Shown piece by piece: positions 43,943 to 54,100 of a stretch of 64,000 nucleotides of DNA (its first letter is position 1; every line of letters starts with the position of its first letter). This DNA is from Ancylobacter sp. Lp-2 (GTDB lineage Bacteria; Pseudomonadota; Alphaproteobacteria; Rhizobiales; Xanthobacteraceae): NCBI RefSeq assembly GCF_020523795.1, contig NZ_JAJALI010000004.1, positions 310,001-374,000 on the forward strand. Reading direction: 5' to 3'. The position numbers were made by a program, and so were the translations under genes. Below the pieces are notes generated by a model. That model saw only the letters and a list, made by a program, of their open reading frames with translations. It was not told the DNA's origin and did no database searches.

Positions 43943-44206
43943 GAGCCGAGCATAGCATGCACGGCAAAGGCTTGAAGCCTCATGGAGCCGGGAGACGTCG
44001 GCGCGCGTACCCGGAGACAGGCTGATCCGATCGCCGACACCGGACCGCTTCGAGGCAGTCTCCCTCGCGTCCCCGGCCCCTTGGCCGGGGGGAGCGGAAA
44101 ACCCCGGCAGAAACGGCCGTCAGCGAACCTGACGGCAGGCGATCAGATCCGTCGCATCACATCGCCTGCATGGGTTACTATGTCGTCTTCACGGAGCTCG
44201 CCGCCG

Positions 44207-47200
44207 ATGCCAGCCAGTGAAGTCCAGCCCGCCGCGCTCTCAGGCGAACGCCTGCAGGTGACGGCACTGTTCTACGACATCGTGGGATCGGTGGAGCTGA
44301 TCACCCGCCTCGATCCGGAGATGGTCGCGACCATGCAGCGGGCGCTGCATAACGAGGCGATCGCGGCGATCCAGAAATTCGGCGGCACCGTCCAGCAATT
44401 GCAGGGCGATGGAGGGTGCGCCTATTTCGGGATTCCGACCCCGCAGGAAGATGCGGCCGAATGCGCCGTCAATGCCGCCCTGGAACTCGTCGCCCGGTGC
44501 AAGCTGCTGCAACATGAGCAGGGCGAGCGCCTGATGGTCCGGGTCGGCATCGCCACCAGCATGGTGGTCGTAGCCGCGACCCAGGGTACTCGCCTGCCAG
44601 GCCAGATCGAGGTGATCGGGATCGCGCCCGCCCTTGCCGCCCGTATCCAGTCCGATGCCGCGCCCAACAGCGTCGTCGTCGCCGATACGACCTTTCGCCT
44701 CACGCAGGGCGCATTCGAATTCGAGCCGCTCGGCGATCACCTGCCGAAAGGCTTCACCGAGCCGGTCAGCCTTTGGCGAGCCGCCACGCGTCGGCCGACC
44801 GCCGACCGCTTTTCGGCAAGCCGCCGCGTGAGCGCGCCGCTCATCGGCCGGGAAAAGGAGCTCGACCTCTGTCGCCGGCACTGGGCATCGGCGCTCGACG
44901 GCAAGGGGCAGCTCGTCGTCATTCATGGCGAGGCCGGCATCGGCAAGTCTCGGCTGGTGGCCGAACTTCGCAGCGACATGCCGGCAACTGCCCACGTCAT
45001 CGTGCTGCAATGCAAGCCGCGCGGCGACACCCGTCCGCTTCACCCGTTTCTGGATCTGTTGGAACACGAGTTGGGAGGCGCGGCCGGCAGCACGGACTTG
45101 AACGCGCGCCTCCACGCCTATCTTCGAAGCCAGCAGCTCGATGTGCCGGAAGAAGACGCGGAGATCATCGCCTTTCTCTACCGGCAACATATTGGCATGC
45201 AGGCCCCGGCCTCCGTCGATCTCGATCCCGCGGCGGAGGACCGCCGGGTCCGGTGCCAGGACGCCATGCTGCGCCTCCTCTGCGGACGGGCGAACCCGTG
45301 CCTGATCGTCATCGAGGACCTCCATTGGGCCGACAGCCTGACCGCGGCAGTCGTCGAGCGGCTTCCGCTCGCCATCGGTGCCCTGCCCGTGCTGGTCGTG
45401 GTCACGGCGCGCGACGAGGTCGGGCTCGATGGTATCGACGGCGCCAACGTCGCCTCGCTGCAACTGTCCCACCTCGACGCCGACGCGACCTCGCAGTTGT
45501 GCCGGTCGATCTGGGGGAGCGACGCCCCCAGCGATCTCGTCGCCTTCGTCCATGAGCGCAGCGACGGCGTACCGCTGTTCGCCGAGCAGTTGACCTGCTT
45601 GCTCCTGGAAACATCGGACAAGCAGCCGCCCCCCTCATCTTCGACCGATTGGAGCCAGGCGCTCCCCTCCGGGGCCATCCTGTCGTTGCAGGACCTCGTC
45701 GCGGCACGTCTATCGACGCTTGGGCCGTTGCGCCGGCTCGCCCAGGTCGCCGGGGCCATCGGGCGCGAGTTCGACCTCGACCTCCTCGGCCACATGGTGA
45801 AGGCCGACGCATTGCCGCGTCCGCTCGACGACGCCATGCGGCAGCTGGTGCGGGCCGGCATCTTCACGGCCGGGGGCATCGAGGCGGAAGGGACCTACCG
45901 CTTCCGGCACGTGCTGATCCAGGAGGCGGCCTATGAGAGCCTGCTGAAGGCCGAGCGACGCCAGCTGCACGCACATATCGTCGAGCTCGTCACCTCGGGA
46001 GCGGTCCCGCCGCTCACCGACGACCTGCTCGCCTGGCATTACGAGCAGGCCGAGCGGCCGCTCGATGCGGCGCGCTGCGCGATACGGGCGGCGACGGGGT
46101 GCATGGCCCGCTCGGCGATGATCGAGGCGGACCGGCTGCTAAATTTCGCCCAGCGGCAGCTCGAGGAGATCGCTCCAGATACCGCCCAGGAACTGCAGCT
46201 GGAGCTGCTGTCGGCACGCGGCCCGGTGGCGGCGGCGCTGTTCGGCCGGGGCTCACCGCAGGCCGGTGCGGTGTACGATCAGGGTGTCGCGCTGTGCGGG
46301 ACGTCGGCGACGCAGGACCGGGCGAGATGGTTCCCGCTCTACTGGGGCTGGTGGTTCACCGCTCCCAGCTACGAAGCCCAGAGGGCCCGCTCGGACATCA
46401 TCGTCCGCGACCTCGAGGCGACCGCCGATCCGGAGGTGCGGCTGCAATCGCTCCACTGCGCCTGGGCGACGAATTTCGATGCCGGCCGTCACGCCTACTG
46501 CCTCGACTGCATCAAGGCCGGACTGGCTCTTTACAACGAGCACCGCGCCCGGCTGGGCAGCTTCCGCTATGGCGGCCACGACGCAAGAGTATGCGGCCTC
46601 GGCGAGCGCGCGCTGTCACTGTGGTTCACCGGAGACGAAGAAGGTTCGGCCCGCGCCATGAAGGAGGCGCTCGACTGGGCCGAGAAGCTCGCCCATCCCG
46701 ACAGCCTGTTCCATGCGCTCGACTATGCCGTCGGGCTGTCGCGCTACCGGCACGACCTGCACGGCGCGATTTCGGTGGCCGAGCGCATGCGCGCCATCGC
46801 CGAGCAGCGGACGCTGCCGGGCGGGCGGGCCAAGGCGAAGCTGTTCGGCGGCTGGGCGCGCGCTTTGCTCGGCGACGAGAGGCAGGGTCTCGCCGAATTC
46901 GACGAAGGCTTTGCCCTGCAACGGGAAATCGGCACGGAGGAGAACCTGCCGATCTATCACGACATGCGGGCCGAACTTCTGGCGCAGGCCGGCCAGTTCG
47001 ACGAGGCGCTGGCCATCGTCGACCGGGCGATCACCGGTAGCAGCCAGAGCGGGCAGGTGTTCTGGTTGCCGGAACTCCATCGCCGCCGCAGCCGCCTGCG
47101 CCACGCGCTGGGAGCGAGCGCCGAAGAGGCGGCCGCCGATCTCCATCGCGCCATCGAACTGGCGGAGGGCCACGCCGCCACGGCGCTCGTCGTGCGTGCC

Positions 47201-47248
47201 CGGGCCGACCTCGGGCAGCTCGGCCTTCGCGACATTCCGCCCACATGA
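44207..47248 (+). CDS. Cyclase-homology / AAA ATPase / TPR multidomain protein
   Basis: 1013 residues from ATG 44207, which has GGAG 10 bp upstream (44180 is an alternative). Residues about 12-185 form a class III nucleotide cyclase homology domain: metal-binding Asp24 (LFYDIVGSVE) and Asp68 (QGDGGCAYFG) are present. The later motif reads VIGIAPALAARI, so the transition-state Asn is Ala while the Arg is kept, and cyclase activity is doubtful. A STAND-type AAA domain follows with Walker A HGEAGIGKSRLVAEL (241-248) and LIVIEDLHWADSL. The last 400 residues are TPR-like helices. Its stop overlaps the ycaO start (ATGA), so it belongs to the ycaO operon and is the likely signal-input component. Confidence 0.88.
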   Translation: MPASEVQPAALSGERLQVTALFYDIVGSVELITRLDPEMVATMQRALHNEAIAAIQKFGGTVQQLQGDGGCAYFGIPTPQEDAAECAVNAALELVARCKLLQHEQGERLMVRVGIATSMVVVAATQGTRLPGQIEVIGIAPALAARIQSDAAPNSVVVADTTFRLTQGAFEFEPLGDHLPKGFTEPVSLWRAATRRPTADRFSASRRVSAPLIGREKELDLCRRHWASALDGKGQLVVIHGEAGIGKSRLVAELRSDMPATAHVIVLQCKPRGDTRPLHPFLDLLEHELGGAAGSTDLNARLHAYLRSQQLDVPEEDAEIIAFLYRQHIGMQAPASVDLDPAAEDRRVRCQDAMLRLLCGRANPCLIVIEDLHWADSLTAAVVERLPLAIGALPVLVVVTARDEVGLDGIDGANVASLQLSHLDADATSQLCRSIWGSDAPSDLVAFVHERSDGVPLFAEQLTCLLLETSDKQPPPSSSTDWSQALPSGAILSLQDLVAARLSTLGPLRRLAQVAGAIGREFDLDLLGHMVKADALPRPLDDAMRQLVRAGIFTAGGIEAEGTYRFRHVLIQEAAYESLLKAERRQLHAHIVELVTSGAVPPLTDDLLAWHYEQAERPLDAARCAIRAATGCMARSAMIEADRLLNFAQRQLEEIAPDTAQELQLELLSARGPVAAALFGRGSPQAGAVYDQGVALCGTSATQDRARWFPLYWGWWFTAPSYEAQRARSDIIVRDLEATADPEVRLQSLHCAWATNFDAGRHAYCLDCIKAGLALYNEHRARLGSFRYGGHDARVCGLGERALSLWFTGDEEGSARAMKEALDWAEKLAHPDSLFHALDYAVGLSRYRHDLHGAISVAERMRAIAEQRTLPGGRAKAKLFGGWARALLGDERQGLAEFDEGFALQREIGTEENLPIYHDMRAELLAQAGQFDEALAIVDRAITGSSQSGQVFWLPELHRRRSRLRHALGASAEEAAADLHRAIELAEGHAATALVVRARADLGQLGLRDIPPT

Positions 47249-47269
47249 TCGCCGCCCACATGATCGCCG
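47240..47269. repeat. 15-bp tandem duplication creating a second ycaO start
   Basis: CCCACATGATCGCCG at 47240-47254 and again at 47255-47269. Each copy contains an in-frame ATG (47245, 47260) and a TGA read by the upstream frame. Confidence 0.85.
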
Positions 47270-48480
47270 CCGATCCTCTCGTTCCGGCCGACCTGACCAT
47301 CTCGCTGGCGCGCGAGCGCGAACGCCCCGTCCTGTCGCCGGCCGAGTTCGACGCCCGCACCGCCGCCCTCGTGCGCGGCGTGCTGGACCGGCGGCAGAGC
47401 TTCGGCATCACCCGCCTCGGCTCGGTCACCCGGCTCGATCGCGTCGGCCTCGTGGTGACGCAGGTGGTCCGGCCGCTCGCTTTGTCCAATGTGGTCTCCC
47501 AGGGCAAGGGCCTCGACCCCATGCGCGCCGCCGCCTCAGGATTGATGGAGGCGCTGGAGAGCTGGGCCGGCGAGCGGATCGAGCCTGCGCGGCTCACGAC
47601 GCGGGCCGCCATCGACATGCCCGGCGAGCTGCGCCGGCTCTATGCCGGCAGCCTCCTCCATCGCGGCGACCTCGGCTGGGACCGGATCGCGCTGCGGTGG
47701 ATCGACGGCTGGGACCTGTTCACCGACCGGTGCCTGCCGGTGCCTGCGGCGCTGGTGGACACCGCCTATACCTACCCCTCGCCGCATCCGGTGGCGTTTC
47801 CGCGCTCGACGACCGGGCTGGCCGCCGCCGCGACGCTGCACGGCGCCATCGTCCATGCTGGCCTCGAAGTGCTGGAACGGGCTGGCGTCGCGGCGGCTAC
47901 CCACGAGCCGCATTTCTTCGACCGCGCGCAACTCGCTTCCGCCGCCATCGACTGGCCGCTGTCGGGGCAGATGCTCGCCCGCATCGGCGCGGCGGGGCTG
48001 ATTGCCGGCATCTGGCGGGTGGGCGCGGAGCACGGCCTTCCCATTTATTGGTGCCACGTCGTCGAGAACGAGGGGACCGAGGAAGTCGCGCCACTGCCAG
48101 GCGAGGGGTTCGGCTGCGACTTCACCCATGACGCCGCGCTGGCAAAGGCGTTGATGGAGGCCTGCCAGGCGCGGGCGACGGCGATCGCCGGCGCGCGCGA
48201 GGACATTACGCGCCGTTTCTACCCCGACCGGCACGACCGCAGCCGGCTCGACGGATGGCGCCAGCAGATTCTCGGCAATAGCTGCCATTCGCCGCCGCCG
48301 GAGGTGGCGGCGCCCGGCTCCCCGCCCGAGGCGCTCGACCGCCTACTGCGGGCGCTCGAGAGCGCCGGCGCGAGGGCCGCGCTCGTCGTGCCGCTGTTCC
48401 ACCTCGCCGACCCGGAGCTCCACGTCATCCGGCTGGTCGTGCCGCCGCTGCGCCATGTTCCGGCGGGGGTGGCCTCGTGA
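47245..48480 (+). CDS. YcaO-domain cyclodehydratase/thioamide-forming enzyme
   Basis: 411 residues (406 from ATG 47260). The ATP/Mg-binding block is LALSNVVSQGKGLDPMRAAA and SGLMEALESWAGERI (residues about 79-112). FPRSTTGLAAAATLHGAIVH then GLEVLERAG give the second conserved Glu region. YcaO enzymes activate peptide amide oxygens with ATP to make azolines or, with TfuA or a sulfur donor, thioamides. The C-terminus ends HVPAGVAS rather than the PxPxP typical of azoline-forming YcaO, consistent with the TfuA-partnered type. It overlaps tfuA as GTGA. No E1-like or leader-binding ocin-ThiF gene is adjacent. Confidence 0.92.
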   Translation: MIAAHMIAADPLVPADLTISLARERERPVLSPAEFDARTAALVRGVLDRRQSFGITRLGSVTRLDRVGLVVTQVVRPLALSNVVSQGKGLDPMRAAASGLMEALESWAGERIEPARLTTRAAIDMPGELRRLYAGSLLHRGDLGWDRIALRWIDGWDLFTDRCLPVPAALVDTAYTYPSPHPVAFPRSTTGLAAAATLHGAIVHAGLEVLERAGVAAATHEPHFFDRAQLASAAIDWPLSGQMLARIGAAGLIAGIWRVGAEHGLPIYWCHVVENEGTEEVAPLPGEGFGCDFTHDAALAKALMEACQARATAIAGAREDITRRFYPDRHDRSRLDGWRQQILGNSCHSPPPEVAAPGSPPEALDRLLRALESAGARAALVVPLFHLADPELHVIRLVVPPLRHVPAGVAS

Positions 48481-49253
48481 CCTCGCGGGACGACATCGTG
48501 GTGTTCCTCGGCCCCACCCTGTCGCGGGAGCGAGCGATGGAGTGCCTGGAGGCGACCTATCTGCCGCCCGCCGAACAGGGCTCGCTGGTCCGGGCGGTGC
48601 GGGAGCTGAGGCCGCGAGCGGTGGTGCTGATCGACGGCAGCTTCTCCCGCGTGCCCGCCATCCGACACAAGGAAATCCTCTGGACGCTGGCGCAGGACAT
48701 CCCGGTGTTCGGCGCGGCGAGCATCGGCGCGGTGCGCGCGGCGGAACTGGAGCCGTTTGGCATGCTCGGCCATGGGCTGATCTATCGCTGGTACCGCCGC
48801 ACGCCCTTCGCTGATGATGACGAGGTGGCGGTGGCGATGATGCCGGCCGAACTCGGTGCCGCGCCGCTCAGCGACGCCCTCGTCAACATCCGCCTGACCC
48901 TGGCGGCCGCCCGCCGCGCCGGCGTTCTCTCCGAGGCGCTGCGGCGCGCCGTCGAGACCATCGCGCGGCGTACCTACTTCCTCGACCGCCTCTATGCGCC
49001 GATCCTCGCCTCGGCCCGGAGCGTGCTGCCGGCGGAAGCCCATGCCGAACTCGACCGCTTCGAGCACTGGTGGCCGGACCACGCCGTCGACCATAAGCGG
49101 GCCGACGCCCTCGGCCTGCTGCGGCTTCTGGCGACGACGCCGGACCTGCTGCGCCCGCCGGCGGTGCGGCCGGGCTTCCGCCTGACCGAGGCCTGGGCGC
49201 ATGACCTCGACGCCGCCGGCCTTCTCGCGCCGGACATCGCCGACGTTACGTAA
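48477..49253 (+). CDS. tfuA: TfuA-like protein, YcaO partner
   Basis: 258 residues from GTG 48477, overlapping the ycaO stop by 4 bp. The TfuA core (PF07812) is unmistakable: VVFLGPTLSRERAMECLEAT, YLPPAEQGSLVRAVRELRPR, VVLIDGSFSRVPAIRHKEIL and VFGAASIGAVRAAELEPFGM. In methanogens and actinobacterial thioamitides TfuA helps YcaO install backbone thioamides, likely by delivering sulfide. Here the two are translationally coupled. Confidence 0.93.
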   Translation: MTSRDDIVVFLGPTLSRERAMECLEATYLPPAEQGSLVRAVRELRPRAVVLIDGSFSRVPAIRHKEILWTLAQDIPVFGAASIGAVRAAELEPFGMLGHGLIYRWYRRTPFADDDEVAVAMMPAELGAAPLSDALVNIRLTLAAARRAGVLSEALRRAVETIARRTYFLDRLYAPILASARSVLPAEAHAELDRFEHWWPDHAVDHKRADALGLLRLLATTPDLLRPPAVRPGFRLTEAWAHDLDAAGLLAPDIADVT

Positions 49254-49321
49254 GTACAACCGCGATCATGACAGCGACGGTATAGCGTGACAGGCTGCGC
49301 AACGCTGGGTGGAGACCGACC

Positions 49322-50554
49322 ATGTATGGCGGGAACGCAGGGCGAGCGACGACACGTGCGGACGCCGCGCGGCTCGGCACCCGCTTCCTTGTCTTTCCCC
49401 AGCCATCCTTCATTCCCGGCTATGAGCGGCCCGAGAGCGTATGGATCTCAACACCGCTCGGCGGCGTGACCGCCGGACCGGCCGACCGGCGCATGTATGT
49501 CGTCGATCCCGTCGGCGTGAAGCTCCCCTACCAGTACCCCTATCTCCCGCCCTATCGGGGCCCCGCCTGCCCGCCCGTCCCGCCCGGGCCGGACGGGCAC
49601 TTCGACCAGCTGCCGGTCGGCACGCGGGAGTTCCAGGCTGCGCATGTCTTCGCCTGCGTGCGGCGCGTGCTCGACATTTGCGAAAGCTATTGGGGCGAGG
49701 AAATCCCCTGGTTCTTCCAGCCGACCCAGGAACGGCTGGAGATCGTGCCGCAGATCGACTGGGACAATGCGCAATCCGGCTTCGGGTTTCTCGAACTCGG
49801 CGAGGAGCGGGTCCGCAGCGATCCGCAACCTTTCGCCCTCAACTTCGACGCCGTGGCCCACGAGGTCGGGCATCTCGTGCTGTTCGGCGCCATGGGCGTG
49901 CCGCGTCGCGAGCCGCCGCGTGACTATTTCGCCTATCACGAGGCGGTCTCCGACTTCATCGCGCTGCTCAGCCTGCTGCATTTCGATATCGCGCTCGACC
50001 TGATCCTCCGGCGCACCCGCGGCAATCTGCTGCTCACCAACGAGTTCGATCGTTTCGCCGAATTGAGCGATGAGAAGGAGGTGCGGCGCTTCAACCATTC
50101 GCTGAAGATGGCGGATGTCGGCCCCGAAGTGCACGACCTCTCCAAGCCCTTCGCTGGCGCGCTGTTCGACACGCTGATCGAGATCTACCAGCTGCTGCTC
50201 TTCGAGCGCGGCCTCTCCGATCTCGATCCGCGCCGCTTCTGGAACCTGCGCAGCGAATTGTCGGAAGAACAGCTCGAACAGGAATTCTCCGCGTCGCTGG
50301 TCGACTATGAGCGGCGCCATTTCGCGGCAAAGGCGGCGCTGGAGGAAGCGCGGGATGTTCTCGGCGACACGCTGCTGGGGTCGTGGCGGCGGCTGGATCC
50401 CACGCAGCTGACCTATGCGGATGCCGCCGAGGCGCTGGTCCGCACCGCCGAGACGGGCGCGGCCCGCCGCTTTGCCGACCGCTTCGAAGCCTGCTTCGCC
50501 TGGCGCGGCGTGCTGCAGGCGCCGGAACAAATGCAGTGGCTCTCAACGCCTTGA
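49322..50554 (+). CDS. Gluzincin-type zinc metallopeptidase
   Basis: 410 residues, no signal peptide seen. FDAVAHEVGHLVLFGAMG has the HExxH zinc site (H180, E181, H184), and DYFAYHEAVSDFIALLSLLH provides the third ligand Glu (E207) in an xEAxSD context as in thermolysin-like gluzincins. The N-terminal 100 residues are Pro/Tyr-rich. The rest is helical and unrecognised. Position 68 bp after tfuA on the same strand suggests it processes the product or a substrate of the YcaO system (inference). Confidence 0.75.
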   Translation: MYGGNAGRATTRADAARLGTRFLVFPQPSFIPGYERPESVWISTPLGGVTAGPADRRMYVVDPVGVKLPYQYPYLPPYRGPACPPVPPGPDGHFDQLPVGTREFQAAHVFACVRRVLDICESYWGEEIPWFFQPTQERLEIVPQIDWDNAQSGFGFLELGEERVRSDPQPFALNFDAVAHEVGHLVLFGAMGVPRREPPRDYFAYHEAVSDFIALLSLLHFDIALDLILRRTRGNLLLTNEFDRFAELSDEKEVRRFNHSLKMADVGPEVHDLSKPFAGALFDTLIEIYQLLLFERGLSDLDPRRFWNLRSELSEEQLEQEFSASLVDYERRHFAAKAALEEARDVLGDTLLGSWRRLDPTQLTYADAAEALVRTAETGAARRFADRFEACFAWRGVLQAPEQMQWLSTP

Positions 50555-50602
50555 AAGGAACGGATCGCACATCGGTTCGGGAACAACGAAGGAGCGACCA
50601 CC

Positions 50603-51124
50603 ATGCTGTCGGAAAACACGCCGGCCCCGCCGGAACCACCCGTCTACCGGCCCAACGAGATCCTGCTCTACGGCGTGCAGCTCAATGCCAACTACAATTT
50701 CGCCGACATACCGTTCGACCCGGTCGTCGCGATGGATCGGCCCGGCATCGTCCTGCGCCTCCAGGCCCACAAGGCGGAAGATCAGCTGGGTACCTTGCCG
50801 CTGGGCGGCGACCAGATGTCGATCATCATCGCCTATGGCTATGCCTATGAGGGGAGCTGCTATCGCTTCGACCGGCCCCGCCTGCTGCTGCTGGCGCCCG
50901 CCGTCGCCCACCTCAAGGCCGCGGGCTGCGGCTTCGACGAAAGCTACGACATGTGGCGCATCACCTCGAAGACCATGCTGCTCGACATCACCATCGCCGC
51001 CGGCTTGGCGGAAGAACTGATCCTCGCCGCGAACCTGCCGGGCAACCGCCTGCCGAACACCTATGGAAATCACATGGAGCTCGCCCATCGCGGGGGGCGG
51101 CTCAACCGAGGCGGCGGCGCCTAA
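50603..51124 (+). CDS. Unrecognised 173-residue protein of the YcaO operon
   Basis: No family recognised. It begins MLSENTPAPPEPPVYRPNEI and is mixed alpha/beta in the middle (MSIIIAYGYAYEGSCYRFDR, PRLLLLAPAVAHLKAAGCGF). It ends with a basic Gly-rich tail (LAHRGGRLNRGGGA). AAGGAGCGACC before the ATG is a good ribosome-binding site, and the gene is 48 bp beyond the metallopeptidase, last in the operon. It is too long for a typical RiPP precursor but could be a substrate protein, like the protein targets of YcaO-TfuA in methanogens, or an accessory factor. Confidence 0.75.
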   Translation: MLSENTPAPPEPPVYRPNEILLYGVQLNANYNFADIPFDPVVAMDRPGIVLRLQAHKAEDQLGTLPLGGDQMSIIIAYGYAYEGSCYRFDRPRLLLLAPAVAHLKAAGCGFDESYDMWRITSKTMLLDITIAAGLAEELILAANLPGNRLPNTYGNHMELAHRGGRLNRGGGA

Positions 51125-51151
51125 CCGAGGCATGGGCCGTGCGGGGGACGG

Positions 51152-54100
51152 TCAGCCGCCTTCGCGCTCGCGCTCGCGCATGGCGGCGAGATTGCCCTGG
51201 AGGCGCCGGGCCATGAGCCGCATCACCGACAGCGCCATGGGCGGGAACTCGGCCAGCAGCGCCAGGAACACCTCCTGGCGCAGCTGCAGCGCCTCGATCG
51301 AGGTGGTGGCGACGACCGTCGCCGAGCGGGGATCGCCGGTCACCAGCCCCATCTCGCCGATGATGGCGTGATGGGCGACCGCCGAGGTGTGCAGGGGCGG
51401 GCCGCCATCGGCCTCGATGAGGATTTCAGCCGCTCCCGACAGCAAGACATAGGCGACGTCGGGTTCGTCGCCCTGGCGGAACAGGACGTCGCCGGCCGCG
51501 AAGCCGACGCGCTCGCTGGTGAAGGCGAGCAGCTTCAGCTGCGCCGTGTCGAGATCGGCGAAGATCGACACCGAGCGCAGGGCGCGGATCTCCTCCTCGC
51601 GCTCGGGCGAGACGCCGGCGCCCGCGGCAACCTCTTCGGCGGACAGCGGAACCTCGGGGGGCACCACCGCGCCCGCCTTGTCCCGCAGGGTGGCCAGCCG
51701 CGCGCCCTCGAAGACCACATGCAGGTCATAGCCGGGATCGCCGCTCAGATCGCTGCCGGCTACGACCAGCGTGCGGCCGGCCATGGCGGCGCGGATGCGA
51801 CTGAGTATCTGCTGCGCCTCGGTGCGGCTGAAGGCGCCGAAGGCATGGTTGAGGATCAGCAGCTCGGGCTGCTTGATGAGGCCGCGCGCCAGACCGAGCT
51901 GGGCCTTCATCGCCGGGAACAGCAGCCGGCCGGCATAGCCCGCCGGCTGTTCGAGGCCCCATTGATAGACATCGTCGTCGAGACCGAGCTCCTCCAGTGT
52001 TTCGCGGATCACCGCGTCGGCGACATCCGGCGCGCCCGCTCCGAACAGCAGATTGTCGCGCAACGGCGCGGTGGCGCAGTATTGCCGAGGGTCGTAGAAG
52101 GCGATCGACGTGTCCGACGCGGAATCGGCCCATGCGTGGAACGCCGCCCGCGCCGCCAGCAGGTGCCTCTCCATGTCGCCATCGAGTAGGCCGAGACGAT
52201 GGCGCGGCTCGACATAGAGGAAGGCTAGGCCAAGAAGCCGCGTGGCATCGCCGTCGAGCGCGGCGTCGGCCTCGAGCCGGCCGAGCAGCTCGCGATAGCC
52301 GGGAAAATCCTCGGTATCGATGAAGGAAAACCGCTCGAACAGCACGTGGCCGGGCGGCAGGTCACGAAAGATCTCGACCATCGTCGCCGCCATCCGCCGG
52401 CCGATCGCGACCAGCGGCGCCATCAGGCCCAGCTCGGCGAGCAGGCGGCGGATCGGCGCGTGGCCGGCGAGGTCGGCGCCGACAAGGGCGGGGTCGTTCG
52501 GCACGCCGAACAGGATGTTCTCGCCGATGGTCGCGTTGCGGATGTAGCGCTCCGGCGCATAGGGCTCGATCGCCGCGCCAGCGCCTCGCGCGGCCAGCGC
52601 CTCGCGGATGCGCCCGCGCAGCTCGGAGATGCGCCGCACGATCTCGCCGGGCGTCTCGACATCCAGCTTGCGGGCGAGGCCGAGCCGGAACACCGGTTCG
52701 GCCAGCCCGACGATCCGCAGCACCGCCAGCAACTTGCCCGACAGCTCGGCGTCGTCGGCGGCCGCGGCGCGGGCGGGATCGACGTCCCAGCCGAGCCCGC
52801 CGCCCTCCCCGGCCGCCACGCGCCGCAGGCTGTAAAGGATGTTGTCGCGTAGGCTGCCGTCGAGCACCACCGGCTCGGGACCGACATAGGTGATGAGGCG
52901 CCCCCGCGCCTCGCGGGACAGGGACGTCAGCGGCACGCCGGCCAGCGTCAGCGTGCCGTCGCGGGCGGTCAGCCCGCCGCCCAGCAGCTGGGCGAGGATG
53001 CCGGCCCCCTCGCCGGCTTCTCCCGACAGGGCGATGTGCCGCTGCATCGGCAGGGACAGCGTGAGATGGTCCAGCACGCAATCGCCGGTCGGGGTCACCA
53101 CGGTGAGCCCGCGCGCCACGATGGCCCCCTCCTGCACGGGCAGAGCGACCACCTCGCCGTGCGCCGCGGCCGGCGGGCGGGTGAAATCGTCCCCCTTCAG
53201 GCCGAAATGCTCCACCACCTGCTGGAACTTCGCCTCGACGTCGAGCCGCTGCTGGTCCCAGTCGATGAGGTCCTTCACCGGCGGCGGCAGATCGCGATAG
53301 GCGGCGATGACGGCGATGAGCTGGCCGAGATCGAGGCGCCCGGTCAGCGCGAAGAACCCGCCCACCGCGTAAAACAGGAAGGGCGTGATCTGCGCCAAGA
53401 GGTTGTTGAGCATCTTGACCGCGAATTTGCGCTCATAGAGCCGGTAGCGGATGCCAAAGAGATGATCCAGCCGCTGCGCCACCTGGCTCTTCTCGACGGC
53501 GGAAGTGCCGTGATTGGCGATCTCGCCGATGCTCTCCACCACCTCGCCGATCTTGCCGGCGAAGGCGCGCGACACGACCTGCCGCTGGCGCCCGAGGCGA
53601 ATCTGCTCGCGTCGCAGCCGCGGAATGACCGTGCCCTGCACCAGGATCATGCCCAGCGCGATCAGGCCGAGCCAGAGATTCTGCACCAGGATGAACACCA
53701 GCGCGGTCAGCGCCTGCCCGCCGAGAAACACCGGCTGGACGAAGGCATCGCCGACGAAGCCGCCGATCGGCTCGACCTCGTCCTTGATGACGGTCGCCGC
53801 CTCGGAGGGCTTGATGCGCTGGAACGCCTCCGGCCGGAAGCCCAGCAGCGCCGAGAACAGGTCGAAGCGCAGGCGTTGCAGCAGCCGCTCGCCCAGCGCG
53901 CCCTTGCGCATGTTGACGACGTATTTGAAGGCGCCGTTGATCAGCACCAGCAGCAGGAAGATGCCGGACAGAGCGAAGAGATAGGAGATCCGGTCGAGCC
54001 ACACGCCCTCGAAGAGCGTATGCGGGCCGCCAAGCGCCGCCGGCAGGTTCAGCGTGAGGTGGAACAGGCGGGCGGTTTCCTGCCCGGCGGGAAACGCCCT

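Noticed and set aside
44071..44090. CCCCGGCC-CCTT-GGCCGGGG hairpin as a terminator
   Set aside because: No T tract on either strand and located upstream of a divergent gene pair; could be chance in high-GC DNA.
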